NCBI RefSeq assembly: GCF_030731045.1
Contig: NZ_JAVALS010000003.1
Span: forward strand, 124,001 to 188,000
Source of the DNA: Arthrobacter horti
GTDB taxonomy: Bacteria; Actinomycetota; Actinomycetes; Actinomycetales; Micrococcaceae
Length of the DNA: 64,000 bases
Reading direction: 5' to 3'
The notes under the pieces are model-generated. The model was not told where the DNA came from. It did no database searches and was given only the letters and a program-made list of their open reading frames with translations. Below, in pieces: positions 34,321 through 43,769 of this stretch; position 1 is the first letter of the stretch, and each line of letters starts with the position of its first letter. The translations under genes were made by a program, and so were the position numbers.

Positions 34321-34905
34321 TCAGAGGCCCCAGGACATCACCGCGGGAGTCCTTTTATCCCAGCCGAGGGTGCACACGCGCGCCGTGCCCAGCAGGAAAT
34401 GCCGGCCTTCTCCGGGATCCAGATCGAGCCACCGCGCGGTGAGGATGCGGCAGAAGTGGCCGTGTGCCACCACCAGCACGTTTCCGGCACCGCCGGCACG
34501 CACCCGCTCCACGATCCTGTCCGCCCGCGCGGCCACCTCGCGGATCGTCTCGCCGTTCGGGACGCCGTCGTCCCAGATCAGATACGACGGGTTCTTGGCG
34601 CGTACATCCGCGGAGTCCACGCCCTCATAGTCCCCATAGTCCCATTCCATGGCGTCCGGCTCCCGTTCGGCACCGGGGAAGCCGGCCAGCTCGGCCGTCC
34701 GCCGCGCCCGCTGAAGCGGCGAGGTCAGCACCTGCCGGAACTGCACACCGCGCAGCACCTCACCGGCGCGCAATGCCTGCCGCTCGCCCTCCTCCGTCAG
34801 CGGGAGATCGGTGCGGCCCGTGTACTGCCCGCTGCGGGACCATTCGGTCTCGCCGTGGCGCAGGAGCCAGAGGTGCGGCAGATCGGCGTTCAGGGAGGAG
34901 TCCAT
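34321..34905 (-). CDS. Histidine phosphatase family protein
   Basis: 194 residues of the phosphoglycerate-mutase-like superfamily. The catalytic motif LLRHGETEWS (nucleophilic His) is near residue 16, the second His lies in VVAHGHFCRIL and the acid Glu in the MEWDYGDYEG loop. Substrate unknown; such proteins act on small phosphate esters. It starts 16 bases after the CCA-adding enzyme stop, so the two form an operon, as in other actinobacteria. Confidence 0.93.
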   Translation of the reverse strand: MDSSLNADLPHLWLLRHGETEWSRSGQYTGRTDLPLTEEGERQALRAGEVLRGVQFRQVLTSPLQRARRTAELAGFPGAEREPDAMEWDYGDYEGVDSADVRAKNPSYLIWDDGVPNGETIREVAARADRIVERVRAGGAGNVLVVAHGHFCRILTARWLDLDPGEGRHFLLGTARVCTLGWDKRTPAVMSWGL

Positions 34906-34921
34906 GGCGGTCCTTCAGCTC

Positions 34922-36445
34922 TCAGGAGTCTTCGCGGCTCGGGTCGGCATCGTCGGTGTCAGGGCGTGCGTCGGCACCGTCACCGTGTGGGCCGGCCTCT
35001 TCCGCCCGGGATTCAGGCTGGTCCGCCCACCATGCCAGAAGCTCCGCCTCGGCACGCTCAGGGTCCAGGGGGCCGTGCTCCATGCGCAGCTCCAGGAGGT
35101 GCTTGTAAGCGCGGCCCACCACGGGAGAAGGCTTCAGGCCCAGCAGCTCCATGATCCTCTGCCCATCCAGATCGGGACGGACGGAGTCGAGGACCTCACG
35201 CTCCTGCAGCTCGGTCACCCGGCTCTCCAGATCGTCGTAGGCGAACGCCAGGCGCTCGGCCTTCCGGCGGTTCCGGGTGGTCACGTCAGAGCGCGTGAGA
35301 CGGTGCAGGCGTTCCAGGAGGGGACCGGCGTCCGTGACATAGCGGCGTACCGCGGAGTCGGTCCAGCCAGCGTCCCCATAGCCGTAGAAACGCATGTGCA
35401 GTTCCACCAGCCGGGCCACGGCCTTGATGGTGTCGTTGTCGAAGCGCAAGGTCTTCATCCGCTTCGCCGCGAGCTTGGCGCCCACCACGTCGTGGTGACG
35501 GAAGCTGACGGCGCCGCCGTTTTCGAAACGCCGCGTCGACGGCTTGCCGATGTCGTGGAGGAGCGCCGCGAACCGCAGCACGAAGTCGGGACCCGGCACC
35601 GCGCCGTCGTCGCCCGTCTCCAGGGCGGCCGCCTGCTCCAGCACCTGCAGCGAGTGCTGGTAGACGTCCTTGTGGCGGTGGTGCTCGTCGGCCTCGAGGC
35701 GGAGCGCCGAGACCTCCGGCAGCATCCGGTCCGCCAGCCCGGTCTCCACCAGGAGGTCCACACCCACGCGGGGGCGCGCGCCGTTGATGAGTTTCACCAG
35801 CTCGTCCCGCACGCGTTCGGCGGAGATGATGGTGATCCGCTCCGCCATGTCCGTCATGGCGGCCAGCACGTCGGCGCTCACCCGAACGTCCAGCTGGGAC
35901 GCGAAGCGGGCCGCGCGCATCATGCGCAGAGGATCGTCGGAGAAGGAGTCCTCGGCGCGCCCGGGGGTGGCCAGGATCCCGGCACGGAGGTCCTTCAGAC
36001 CTCCGAAGGGGTCGACGAGCTGCAGGCCGGGCAGGCGCAGGGCCATGGCGTTGATGGTGAAGTCGCGGCGGAAGAGGTCGTCCTTCAGGGAGGTGCCGAA
36101 CGCGACGGCGGGCTTCCGCGACTCGGGGTCATAGGACTCGGCCCGGTAGGTGGTGATCTCGATCTGGAACCCGGCCTTGCGCAGGCCGATGGTCCCGAAC
36201 GCCTTGCCGATCTCCCAGTAGGTGTCCGCCCACGGCTTGATCACGGCCACCGTGCGGTCCGGGGTGGCATCCGTGGTGAAGTCCAGGTCCAGGGATTCGC
36301 GTCCCAGGAACAGATCCCGGACCGGGCCGCCCACCAGCGAAAGCTCGTGCCCGGCATCCTGGAAGAGCTGTCCCAGCTCCAGGATCACGGGGTCCAGTTC
36401 GAAGCCCACGGAGTCGGCCGGGCCGCCCTGAAATTCATTCGCCAT
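34922..36445 (-). CDS. CCA tRNA nucleotidyltransferase
   Basis: 507 residues. The class II nucleotidyltransferase head includes SLVGGPVRDLFLGRESLDLDFTTDA (GG and DxD catalytic motifs), RRDFTINAMAL and the DDPLRMMRAARFA region. An HD domain follows (LLHDIGKPSTRR, FRHHDVVGAK). It adds or repairs the 3' CCA end of tRNAs. The acidic C-terminal tail of about 30 residues (AEEAGPHGDGADARPDTDDAD) is extra. Divergent from the NUDIX gene; ATG start. Confidence 0.95.
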   Translation of the reverse strand: MANEFQGGPADSVGFELDPVILELGQLFQDAGHELSLVGGPVRDLFLGRESLDLDFTTDATPDRTVAVIKPWADTYWEIGKAFGTIGLRKAGFQIEITTYRAESYDPESRKPAVAFGTSLKDDLFRRDFTINAMALRLPGLQLVDPFGGLKDLRAGILATPGRAEDSFSDDPLRMMRAARFASQLDVRVSADVLAAMTDMAERITIISAERVRDELVKLINGARPRVGVDLLVETGLADRMLPEVSALRLEADEHHRHKDVYQHSLQVLEQAAALETGDDGAVPGPDFVLRFAALLHDIGKPSTRRFENGGAVSFRHHDVVGAKLAAKRMKTLRFDNDTIKAVARLVELHMRFYGYGDAGWTDSAVRRYVTDAGPLLERLHRLTRSDVTTRNRRKAERLAFAYDDLESRVTELQEREVLDSVRPDLDGQRIMELLGLKPSPVVGRAYKHLLELRMEHGPLDPERAEAELLAWWADQPESRAEEAGPHGDGADARPDTDDADPSREDS

Positions 36446-36574
36446 AGTGACTCAAGCTTGTCACGTTTTCCCCTTCATCCCCCACCTCGCCCGCCGTCCG
36501 CCGCGGCCATGCCGAGCCGCCGCGACCGTGGGACACGTCCTCGCCTCCCCGGAATACTCGATAGAGTTATGGGC

Positions 36575-37129
36575 ATGGCCAATCCAGTACCGAGCGCTCC
36601 GAACAGGCGGCCCAACGCGCCCCTGCCTTCGGCGATCGGTGCCCACGTTGCGCCTGCCACACAGAATTACCCGTCTTCCCTGCCCACGGTGGAGGAGGTC
36701 TCCGCCGGCGGCGTCGTGGTGGACACCACGTCCCCCGAGCTGCCGGTGGCCATCATCGCCCGCATCAACCGCGGCGGCCGGCTCGAGTGGTGCCTGCCCA
36801 AGGGCCACCCCGAGGGCCGGGAGAGCAACGAGGCTGCGGCGGTCCGGGAGATCGCCGAGGAGACCGGTATCGAGGGGGACATCCTCACCCCGCTCGGCAG
36901 CATCGACTACTGGTTCACGGTCAGCAGCCACCGCGTCCACAAGACCGTGCACCACTATCTCCTCCGCGCCACGGGCGGCGAGCTGACCATTGAGAACGAT
37001 CCGGACCATGAGGCCGTGGACGTCGCCTGGGTCCCTCTGGCGGAGCTGGCGCGCCGGCTCTCCTTCCCCAACGAGCGGCGCATCGCGGACCTGGCCCGCG
37101 AGCTGCTTCCCGGCCATCTGGACGGCTGA
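36575..37129 (+). CDS. NUDIX hydrolase
   Basis: 184 residues with a complete NUDIX box (GHPEGRESNEAAAVREIAEETGI, G-x5-E-x7-REUxEExGU) at about residues 75-97. The Ser/Pro-rich N-terminal 40 residues look disordered. Position next to the CCA-adding enzyme and murJ matches mycobacterial mutT4, so it may hydrolyse a nucleotide derivative; the substrate is not evident. ATG at 36575 lies 7 bases after TAGAGT (leaderless); another in-frame ATG at 36569 is too close to the -10 box. Confidence 0.92.
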   Translation: MANPVPSAPNRRPNAPLPSAIGAHVAPATQNYPSSLPTVEEVSAGGVVVDTTSPELPVAIIARINRGGRLEWCLPKGHPEGRESNEAAAVREIAEETGIEGDILTPLGSIDYWFTVSSHRVHKTVHHYLLRATGGELTIENDPDHEAVDVAWVPLAELARRLSFPNERRIADLARELLPGHLDG

Positions 37130-37248
37130 ACCGTCCCGCCCGAGGTGGCGCCGTCGTCGTTCCCCGCCCACCCGGCGGCCCGCCGTGACCTGGCCCGACG
37201 GCACACGCCTCAGCCGATCGCCAGGTGCGGAGTGAGACGATACTAGGG

Positions 37249-39471
37249 ATGTCTTCCGCCAAGAACGCCCCCGGCGCAGCCCAGAACCCCACCCAGGCCC
37301 CTCCGGCCCCGAACCGGCCGGAGCCTGCAGCCAGGCCCGCGCCGAGCCGGGCCGGGGACACCCGCGCCAGCGCCCTCATGGCGGCCGGAACGCTGATCTC
37401 CCGCGTCCTGGGATTCGTGAAGTCCTGGCTCCTCATCCTGGCCATCGGCCTGGGGTCCAGCGTCACGGACACCTTCATCAACGCCAACAACCTGCCGAAC
37501 ATGGTGTTCGTGCTGGTGGCGGGCGGTGTGTTCAACGCGGTCCTGGTGCCGCAGATCATCAAGGCCAGCCGCGCCCCGGACCGCGGCGCGGACTATCTGA
37601 GCAGACTTCTGACCCTGGGCGTCATCGTCATGTTCGTGCTCACGGCCGTGGTCACGGTGCTCGCTCGTCCTCTGATCCAGCTGACCACCTCGGACTACGG
37701 CCCGGCGCAGCTGAACCTGGCCGTCGTCTTCGCGGTGTTCTGCCTCCCGCAGATCTTCTTCTACGGCCTGTACGCGCTGCTCACCCAGGTGCTCAACGCC
37801 CACGGGGCGTTTGCGCCCGCCATGTGGGCGCCGATCGTGAACAATGTGGTGGCCATCGGCGGCCTGGGCATGTTCATCGTCGTCTTCGGGTCCAGCCGGG
37901 TGCATCCGCACACGGTGGAGAACTGGGGTTCGGGGCAGACGATCCTGGTGGCGGGCTTCTCCACCCTGGGCGTGGCCGTGCAGACCGCGCTCCTGTTCCT
38001 GCCGGTCATGAAGCTCAAACTCGGCCTGCGGCCGCGCTTCGGCTGGCGCGGAGTGGGCCTGGGCCACGCCGCCCGGCTGAGCAGCTGGGCGCTCCTGACC
38101 ACCGTGGTGAGCCAGCTGGCGTTCCTGTACGTCATGAAGGTCGCCACGATCCCGGGCGCCATGCGCGCGGAGGCGCCGGCGGACGCCGCGCCGATCGCCG
38201 GTAACGCGGTGCTGGAGATCGCCAGCCAGCTCTACTTCCTGCCGCACTCCATCGTGGCCCTCTCACTGGCCACTGTGATGTTCAACCGCATGGCGCAGGC
38301 GTCGCTGGACAACAACCTCCCTGCCCTGCGCTCAGCCCTGTCCAACGGACTCCGCACAGTGGCCGTGGCCATCGTCTTCAGCGCCATCGCGCTCCTGGTG
38401 CTCGCAGGTCCCATCGGCATGTTCTTCTCCGCCGGCAAGCCGCAGGACGGCGCACTGCTGGCGATCACGCTCTCGATCCTGGCCCTGACCAGCCCGTGCC
38501 TGAGCATCAACTTCATGATGACCAGGGTGTTCTATTCGCGGGAGGACGCGAAGACGCCGTTCCTGATCCAGGCCGCGCTGGCGGTGGTGAACGTGGTGGG
38601 CGCCCTCATCATCCAGTTCCTGCCGCCCGAGCACATCATCTACTCCATCGCGGTGCTCTACTCGATCGGCAACATCCTCTCCGTCCTCATCAGCGCCTTC
38701 TTCCTGCGCCGTTTCCTGGGCCATCTGGACGGTCCCCGGATCGTGAACTCGTACATCCGCATGGGGTACGCGGGCATCGGCTCGGCCCTGGTGGGCGGCC
38801 TGGTCCTCTGGCTGTTCGGCGGCTACCGCTCGGACGGATTCCTCTGGCACAACCAGTTCTCCGCGCTGCTGGCGATCATCGTGGCCGCACCCCTCATGCT
38901 CGCCGCCTACGTGGCGCTGCTGCGGGTCTTCCGTGTGGAGGAGCTACGGGATCTGCTGCGGCCGCTGCTGGCGCGCTTCATCCGGCCGGCCGCGGCGCCC
39001 GCCACCCAAGCCGCAGAAGGCACGACGGCGGGCGGCGCGGCGTCGCCCGCCACCGCACCGTCGCCTGCGGTGGCGTCCGTCCACACGCCGTCGAGCACCC
39101 CGCCGTCGGGCACCGCGCCACGGCGCCTGCGTGCCGGGACCCGGGAGGAGCAGGCCGCCACGGGTGCCCTGCCCGCCGTGTCGATGGACACCGGCGTGCT
39201 TCCGAGGATCTCCGGCGGATTCGACGCCGAGTCGTTCCGGGCCGTTCCAAGCGCCGAAGACGTGGGGGAGAGCGTCCCCTCCACGACCGCCGGCCATCCT
39301 GCCGCGCCGTACTACGGGGTGGAGCCCACCGCCGCCGCGGCGCCCGCCACCGGACTGCTGGGACGCTTCCGTTCCTGGCTCTGGGCGCCGTCCGCACCGC
39401 CGCGCATCGGCAGGCACAGTTACCAGGGGAAATCGGGGGAGAACCCCCACTTCCCGTCCGGTCTGCAATGA
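37249..39471 (+). CDS. murJ: Lipid II flippase
   Basis: 740 residues. Fourteen or so TM helices span about residues 45-570, opening with SALMAAGTLISRVLGFVKSWLLILAIG, the MurJ/MVF signature, and including NANNLPNMVFVLVAGGVFNAVLVPQII. It flips lipid II across the membrane for peptidoglycan synthesis. The last 170 residues form a Pro/Ala/Thr-rich cytoplasmic tail. Unlike the mycobacterial version, the pseudokinase is not fused but encoded by the next gene. ATG at 37249 follows a -10-like TACTAG. Confidence 0.95.
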   Translation: MSSAKNAPGAAQNPTQAPPAPNRPEPAARPAPSRAGDTRASALMAAGTLISRVLGFVKSWLLILAIGLGSSVTDTFINANNLPNMVFVLVAGGVFNAVLVPQIIKASRAPDRGADYLSRLLTLGVIVMFVLTAVVTVLARPLIQLTTSDYGPAQLNLAVVFAVFCLPQIFFYGLYALLTQVLNAHGAFAPAMWAPIVNNVVAIGGLGMFIVVFGSSRVHPHTVENWGSGQTILVAGFSTLGVAVQTALLFLPVMKLKLGLRPRFGWRGVGLGHAARLSSWALLTTVVSQLAFLYVMKVATIPGAMRAEAPADAAPIAGNAVLEIASQLYFLPHSIVALSLATVMFNRMAQASLDNNLPALRSALSNGLRTVAVAIVFSAIALLVLAGPIGMFFSAGKPQDGALLAITLSILALTSPCLSINFMMTRVFYSREDAKTPFLIQAALAVVNVVGALIIQFLPPEHIIYSIAVLYSIGNILSVLISAFFLRRFLGHLDGPRIVNSYIRMGYAGIGSALVGGLVLWLFGGYRSDGFLWHNQFSALLAIIVAAPLMLAAYVALLRVFRVEELRDLLRPLLARFIRPAAAPATQAAEGTTAGGAASPATAPSPAVASVHTPSSTPPSGTAPRRLRAGTREEQAATGALPAVSMDTGVLPRISGGFDAESFRAVPSAEDVGESVPSTTAGHPAAPYYGVEPTAAAAPATGLLGRFRSWLWAPSAPPRIGRHSYQGKSGENPHFPSGLQ

Positions 39472-39549
39472 GGCGCCAGGTGGAAGCCGCCTCCGATAGG
39501 ATCGGAATTCGAAACAACCCCGCGTCGTCCGGGGCCTGAGGAGGTACTG

Positions 39550-40950
39550 ATGTCCCAGCAGCTCGAGGTCGGGTCCGTTCTGGGTGGCCGCTACAAGGTC
39601 ACCGGTTCGGTGCTGCTCTCCCACGATCAGGACCAGGTCCTGGATGGAGTGGATCAGGTTCTGAACCGCCCCGTCAGCATCCTGGTGGCCAGCACGCAGA
39701 ACGCGGAACAGCTCTCGCTGAGCGCCCGTGAGGTGGCCACGGGGGAGCGTCCGGGGTCCATGCAGGTGCTGGATCTGGGCGTCACGGACGGCCTGACCTA
39801 CCTCATCACGAGCCACTCGAGCGCCCCGGATCTGCTGGATCTGCTGGTCGCGACGGACGGCCCGTATGTGGAGCCGTTCTTCACGGAGACCCTGGGCAGT
39901 GAGATCTTCGGCGAGGCCCGCTCCACGGAGCCGGAGACCTACGGCGGACGGTACGACGACGCCGAGGGCGAGTTCATCGACTACGCCTCCCAGGAGGACG
40001 CACCGGCGTCTCCGGCCGGCCCGGTCACGCGGCCCACCCCGGCGGCCCGGCAGGAGCCGGCCACGCCGGCCACGGCGCCCGTGCAGCGCGCGGTGGAACC
40101 CTCCGCCCCAGTGGAGCCCGTGCGGGGCCCGGCGAATCCGCCCCAGGACCGTTCCTTCCCGGCACCTGCCACGGAGGCGTTCGCAGAACCCGCAGTCTCC
40201 GCGGCCGACGCTGATGAAGACCGCCGTCAGGCCAGCCATTTCCCGGCCGGCGCACGCAACCAGGTGCTGGGGTTCGACACCGAAGTGGATGACGAGGAGA
40301 CCCCGGCCACGGAGAACCGCAGCACCCGGTGGATCGTCGGCGGAGTCCTGGTGGCCGTGTTGGTCGCCGCCCTCGTGTTCGCCGTGATCAATCTGAGTGG
40401 CATCTCCGCACCGAGCGGGCCGAAGGCCGGCAAGACCACCTCGGTCGCCTCGGGCAATCCGAGTGAGGGCACGCCTTCGCAGGAGCCGTCCGCACCTGTG
40501 GCCGCTCCCCCCGTGATCGATTCGCTGACCCGGCTGGGGACGTTCGACTTCGCCGCCGAGTTCGACAAGGACCTTCCGAAGGCGATCGACGGGAACAACG
40601 CCACGTACTGGTCCAATATGGAATTCGGTTCGGACAACTGGGGCGGTGCCACCAAGGACGTCGCCCTGGCCGTCAAGCTCAAGGAGCCGGCCGCCATCAA
40701 GTCGATCACCCTCAACCAGCTGGGTGGTTCCGGTGGCTCCCTGACGGTGTACACCAATGACAAGCCGAGCCTGGACGGTGCCAAGCAGGTCGCCAGCAAC
40801 TCCTTCACGGGCCCCAGCCTGACCATGGCCGTCTCCGGTGACGTCACGGCGCAGTACGTCATCATCGACATCACGGCTCTGCCCCGCCTCGCGGCGCCCC
40901 GGACTCAGTACCCCTACGGGCTGCGGCTGTCGGAGATCAAGATTCAATAG
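39550..40950 (+). CDS. Membrane pseudokinase with discoidin-like extracellular domain
   Basis: 466 residues. Residues 1 to about 110 resemble a degenerate Ser/Thr kinase N-lobe: GSVLGGRYKVTGSV is kept, but there is no HRD or DFG motif. A Pro/Ala-rich acidic linker follows, then a TM helix near residues 258-282 (WIVGGVLVAVLVAALVFAVI). The outer domain (AIDGNNATYWSN, KEPAAIKSITL) is F5/8-type-C-like. In mycobacteria these parts are fused to MurJ, so this is likely the MurJ regulator, perhaps recognised by an FHA protein. GGAGG precedes the ATG. The gene follows murJ by 78 bases. Confidence 0.82.
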   Translation: MSQQLEVGSVLGGRYKVTGSVLLSHDQDQVLDGVDQVLNRPVSILVASTQNAEQLSLSAREVATGERPGSMQVLDLGVTDGLTYLITSHSSAPDLLDLLVATDGPYVEPFFTETLGSEIFGEARSTEPETYGGRYDDAEGEFIDYASQEDAPASPAGPVTRPTPAARQEPATPATAPVQRAVEPSAPVEPVRGPANPPQDRSFPAPATEAFAEPAVSAADADEDRRQASHFPAGARNQVLGFDTEVDDEETPATENRSTRWIVGGVLVAVLVAALVFAVINLSGISAPSGPKAGKTTSVASGNPSEGTPSQEPSAPVAAPPVIDSLTRLGTFDFAAEFDKDLPKAIDGNNATYWSNMEFGSDNWGGATKDVALAVKLKEPAAIKSITLNQLGGSGGSLTVYTNDKPSLDGAKQVASNSFTGPSLTMAVSGDVTAQYVIIDITALPRLAAPRTQYPYGLRLSEIKIQ

Positions 40951-41099
40951 ATGACTGACCAAGTTCGGTGAATGAATGGCCCCAGGTACTCTGAGAAGAG
41001 ACCTGGGGCCATTTCGTCGGCGGAATAGTTCACTCCGCCGTTCCGTTGTGTCCTCAGCTGCATTCGTACGGCTCGAACGAGGAAGAGGATCCCACCCAC

Positions 41100-42050
41100 G
41101 TGAGCACGCAAGACACCACGGCCCCCGAGGTCCACGACGTCATCATCATCGGTTCCGGCCCCGCCGGTTACACGGCCGCCATCTACACGGCGCGTGCCAA
41201 GCTCAGCCCGGTGGTCTTCGCCGGCTCGGTCACCGCGGGTGGCGAGCTGATGAACACCACCGAGGTGGAGAACTTCCCGGGCTTCCCGGAGGGAATCCAG
41301 GGCCCGGAGCTCATGGACAACCTCGAGCAGCAAGCCAGCAAGTTCGGCGCACGCATCGAATACGAAGATGTCGTGGCTGTCGACCTCGACGGCGAGATCA
41401 AGACCGTGACGCTCGGCAACGGTGAGAAGCACCAGGCCCGCGCCGTCATCGTCTCCACCGGTTCCGCCTACCGCGAGCTCGGCCTGGAGAACGAGAAGCG
41501 GCTCTCCGGCCACGGCGTCAGCTGGTGTGCAACCTGTGACGGTTTCTTTTTCAAGGATCAGGAGATCGCAGTCATCGGTGGCGGTGACTCCGCGATGGAG
41601 GAGGCGCTGTTCCTCACCAAGTTCGCCTCCAAGGTCACCGTGGTGCACCGCCGCAAGGAACTGCGCGCGTCCAAGATCATGGCGGACCGCGCCCTGACCC
41701 ACCCGAAGATCGAGTTCGTCTGGGACAGCGAGGTCGCGGACATCCTGGGCGGTGACAAGGTCAGCGGCCTCCGCGTCCGGAACCTCATCGACGGCATCGA
41801 GCAGGATCTGGCAGTGACCGGTCTGTTCGTCGCCATCGGCAATGATCCGCGGACCGAACTCTTCAAGGGCGTCCTTGACCTGACCGCAGAGGGCACCATC
41901 GCGGTCGATGGCCGCACCTCCCTGACGAGCCTGCCGGGCGTCTTCGCAGCCGGCGACGTGATCGATCCCAAGTACCGCCAGGCGGTCACCGCAGCCGCTT
42001 CCGGTTGTGTTGCGGCGATCGACGTCGAGCACTACCTCCAGAACCACTGA
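41100..42050 (+). CDS. trxB: Thioredoxin reductase
   Basis: 316 residues. The FAD site GSGPAGY is at about 18-24, the redox pair WCATCDG at about 142-148 and the NADPH-binding GGGDSAMEEALFL follows. The C-terminal FAD segment GVFAAGDVIDP is intact. It reduces thioredoxin with NADPH. GTG at 41100 starts the family-typical N-terminus; the frame extends 18 codons further. It is followed by trxA, 25 bases away. Confidence 0.97.
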   Translation: MSTQDTTAPEVHDVIIIGSGPAGYTAAIYTARAKLSPVVFAGSVTAGGELMNTTEVENFPGFPEGIQGPELMDNLEQQASKFGARIEYEDVVAVDLDGEIKTVTLGNGEKHQARAVIVSTGSAYRELGLENEKRLSGHGVSWCATCDGFFFKDQEIAVIGGGDSAMEEALFLTKFASKVTVVHRRKELRASKIMADRALTHPKIEFVWDSEVADILGGDKVSGLRVRNLIDGIEQDLAVTGLFVAIGNDPRTELFKGVLDLTAEGTIAVDGRTSLTSLPGVFAAGDVIDPKYRQAVTAAASGCVAAIDVEHYLQNH

Positions 42051-42075
42051 GATTTCCCAGGAAAGAAGGAACACC

Positions 42076-42402
42076 ATGAGCAACGCCAAGGACGTTACCG
42101 ACGCCAGCTTCGAGAGCGATGTTCTCCAGGCTGAGAAGCCCGTCATCGTTGATTTCTGGGCCGAGTGGTGCGGCCCGTGCCGCCGCCTGAGCCCGATCCT
42201 CGACCAGATCGCCGAAGAGAATGCGGACAAGGTCGAGGTCGTCAAGGTGAACGTGGACGACAACCCGGCCGTCGCTTCCAAGTACGGCATCACCTCCATC
42301 CCCGCCGTCTTCCTGTTCCAGAACGGCGAGGTCAAGCACACGGTGACCGGCGCTTACCCGAAGCAGTACTTCGAGAAGGAATTCGCCGACGTCATCGGCT
42401 GA
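42076..42402 (+). CDS. trxA: Thioredoxin
   Basis: 108 residues with the active site WCGPC (Cys32, Cys35), cis-Pro in TSIPAVFLF and normal length. General disulfide reductase. The start ATG follows AAGAAGGAACACC. Last gene of the conserved block; a terminator and a parS site follow immediately, and the 8-kb gene-poor stretch begins here. Confidence 0.98.
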   Translation: MSNAKDVTDASFESDVLQAEKPVIVDFWAEWCGPCRRLSPILDQIAEENADKVEVVKVNVDDNPAVASKYGITSIPAVFLFQNGEVKHTVTGAYPKQYFEKEFADVIG

Positions 42403-42431
42403 TTTCACCTCATTGCTCCTTGAGGAGCCAT

Positions 42432-42465
42432 CCGGAGGCCCGGCGCATCTGCGCCGGGCCTCCGG
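42432..42465 (+). terminator. Terminator after trxA
   Basis: A perfect 15-bp inverted repeat (CCGGAGGCCCGGCGC and complement) with a 4-base loop, ending directly at the first parS (TGTTTCACG...), which supplies the short T-run. Confidence 0.9.
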
Positions 42466-42481
42466 TGTTTCACGTGAAACA
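42466..42481. other. parS: parS site 1 (perfect)
   Basis: TGTTTCACGTGAAACA, the full 16-bp ParB-binding consensus, directly abutting the trxA terminator. Confidence 0.95.
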
Positions 42482-43469
42482 TGACAGTTCCCGAAGGCCC
42501 TAGCATGGTGGAGAATGTGGCCGGGGGAGGCCCGGCCCGTCGTACAGCGGTCGATCATGTCCGGCTCTCGCGCTGATCAGTACTGGAAAACTCCCTAGAA
42601 ACAACCTCCACAGTACGTTCGTTCCAACTGCTCGGATGTTTCACGTGAAACCGGGATGACAGGGACTCTTCTGAAGCGCCCTGCGAGACCATGCCGAACG
42701 AAGCGTTCCTGAACCAGGATATTCGCGGGCAATCGGCTCACAGCGCACATCGGGGAGCTCATTCGTTCCAGTGGTCGTCGTCGGTTGATACAGCTCACGC
42801 GGCTGCCAGTCGCTCTTGGGTCCGCAAACAACATGGTGCGGCACCGTAGTGCCCAAGCTGCAGCGAGTGGGAACACTCTGGGAGCTGCGGTTGTCCACCA
42901 GAACCTCTCCACAGACGGCGCAGATTCAGCTCTCTGAAAGCGACCCGGAACAGTTCCCCACGAGCGTTGGTCGCAGTACCCCACCCTGAATGGTCCTGAT
43001 CAATGGCGTATGCCACGCTCGCCGATTGAAGGGCGCAGCGGATGTGGAATCGGGGTAGGCACGGCCAGCAACCTCCTCGTCCGCCTCAACCAGGTACATG
43101 CTCACCGCGCCCACCGAGGGGGTGTGTTCGGTGTCCCGGACGAGGCGCTCCCGGGGAAACCGTGTAGAACTCGTCAGAGCAGATCCGCCGGAGCGCCGGC
43201 ATCGGATGTGTCCGGCGAACGTGACGTTGATGGTCATGCGCCCATCATGTCGGGCGCCTGCGCCGCGACGCTGCGGAACGACCACGGTCTTCACCCTGCC
43301 AGCAGATTGGTGAACTGCGCCGAGCACGGTCCAGGCTTCACCCATGTCAGATCCTCATGTCAGATCCTGGTCACCGAGCTGGGCGACCTGGCGTAGGCTG
43401 TGGGCTCGAGTGGCTGTCTGCGATCCCCCTGTCCGTCGACCGCCCACCGCCGGACCGAAGGAGTGTCCC
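42482..43469. other. Gene-poor stretch after trxA
   Basis: About 990 bases with no convincing gene on either strand: frames are short and lack the GC3 bias of flanking genes. It holds parS site 2. Short frames, such as one beginning near 42505, may be remnants of decayed genes, but none could be identified. Confidence 0.6.
42637..42652. other. parS: parS site 2
   Basis: TGTTTCACGTGAAACC; the 14-bp core is perfect, with the last flanking base changed. Confidence 0.93.
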
Positions 43470-43769
43470 ATGCCCAACCGACCTGAGATTGTCTGTATCT
43501 GCGGCTCCACCCGATTCGTGGAGGAGATCCGCAGCGCGAACCGTGAACTGAGTCATGCAGGGGTCATCGTCGTCGCGCCAAGCGAAGCAGGCAGGATGAT
43601 CACCAACGACCAGAAGGCCGCACTGGACGTCCTGCACCGGCACAAGATCGATCTGGCGGACAGAATTCTGGTCGTCAACCCCGGCGGATACATCGGCGAT
43701 GCCACCAGCAGGGAGATCGCGTACGCACAGACCACCGGAAAGCCCATCTCGTTCACTGATCCCGTCTGA
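43470..43769 (+). CDS. Nucleoside 2-deoxyribosyltransferase-like small protein
   Basis: 99 residues with a Rossmann-like pattern: ICGSTRFVEEIRSANREL (first strand and turn), IVVAPSEAG, then LHRHKIDLADRILVVNPGGYIGDATSREIAYAQTTGKPISF. The final block (strand, NPxGYIGxxTxxEIxYA, helix) is typical of nucleoside 2-deoxyribosyltransferase/DUF4406-type proteins, often phage- or island-borne. The ribosome site GAAGGAGTG lies 6 bases from the ATG. It is the only intact-looking gene between trxA and parB and may be a recent arrival. Confidence 0.78.
   Translation: MPNRPEIVCICGSTRFVEEIRSANRELSHAGVIVVAPSEAGRMITNDQKAALDVLHRHKIDLADRILVVNPGGYIGDATSREIAYAQTTGKPISFTDPV

Noticed and set aside
34811..36574. 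Upstream extension of the NUDIX gene of nearly 590 codons
   Set aside because: It is antisense to the CCA-adding enzyme; NUDIX homology begins after 36575.
38944..40962. Minus-strand open frame of 672 codons opposite the end of murJ and the pseudokinase gene
   Set aside because: It covers two well-supported genes on the other strand and has no recognisable motif.
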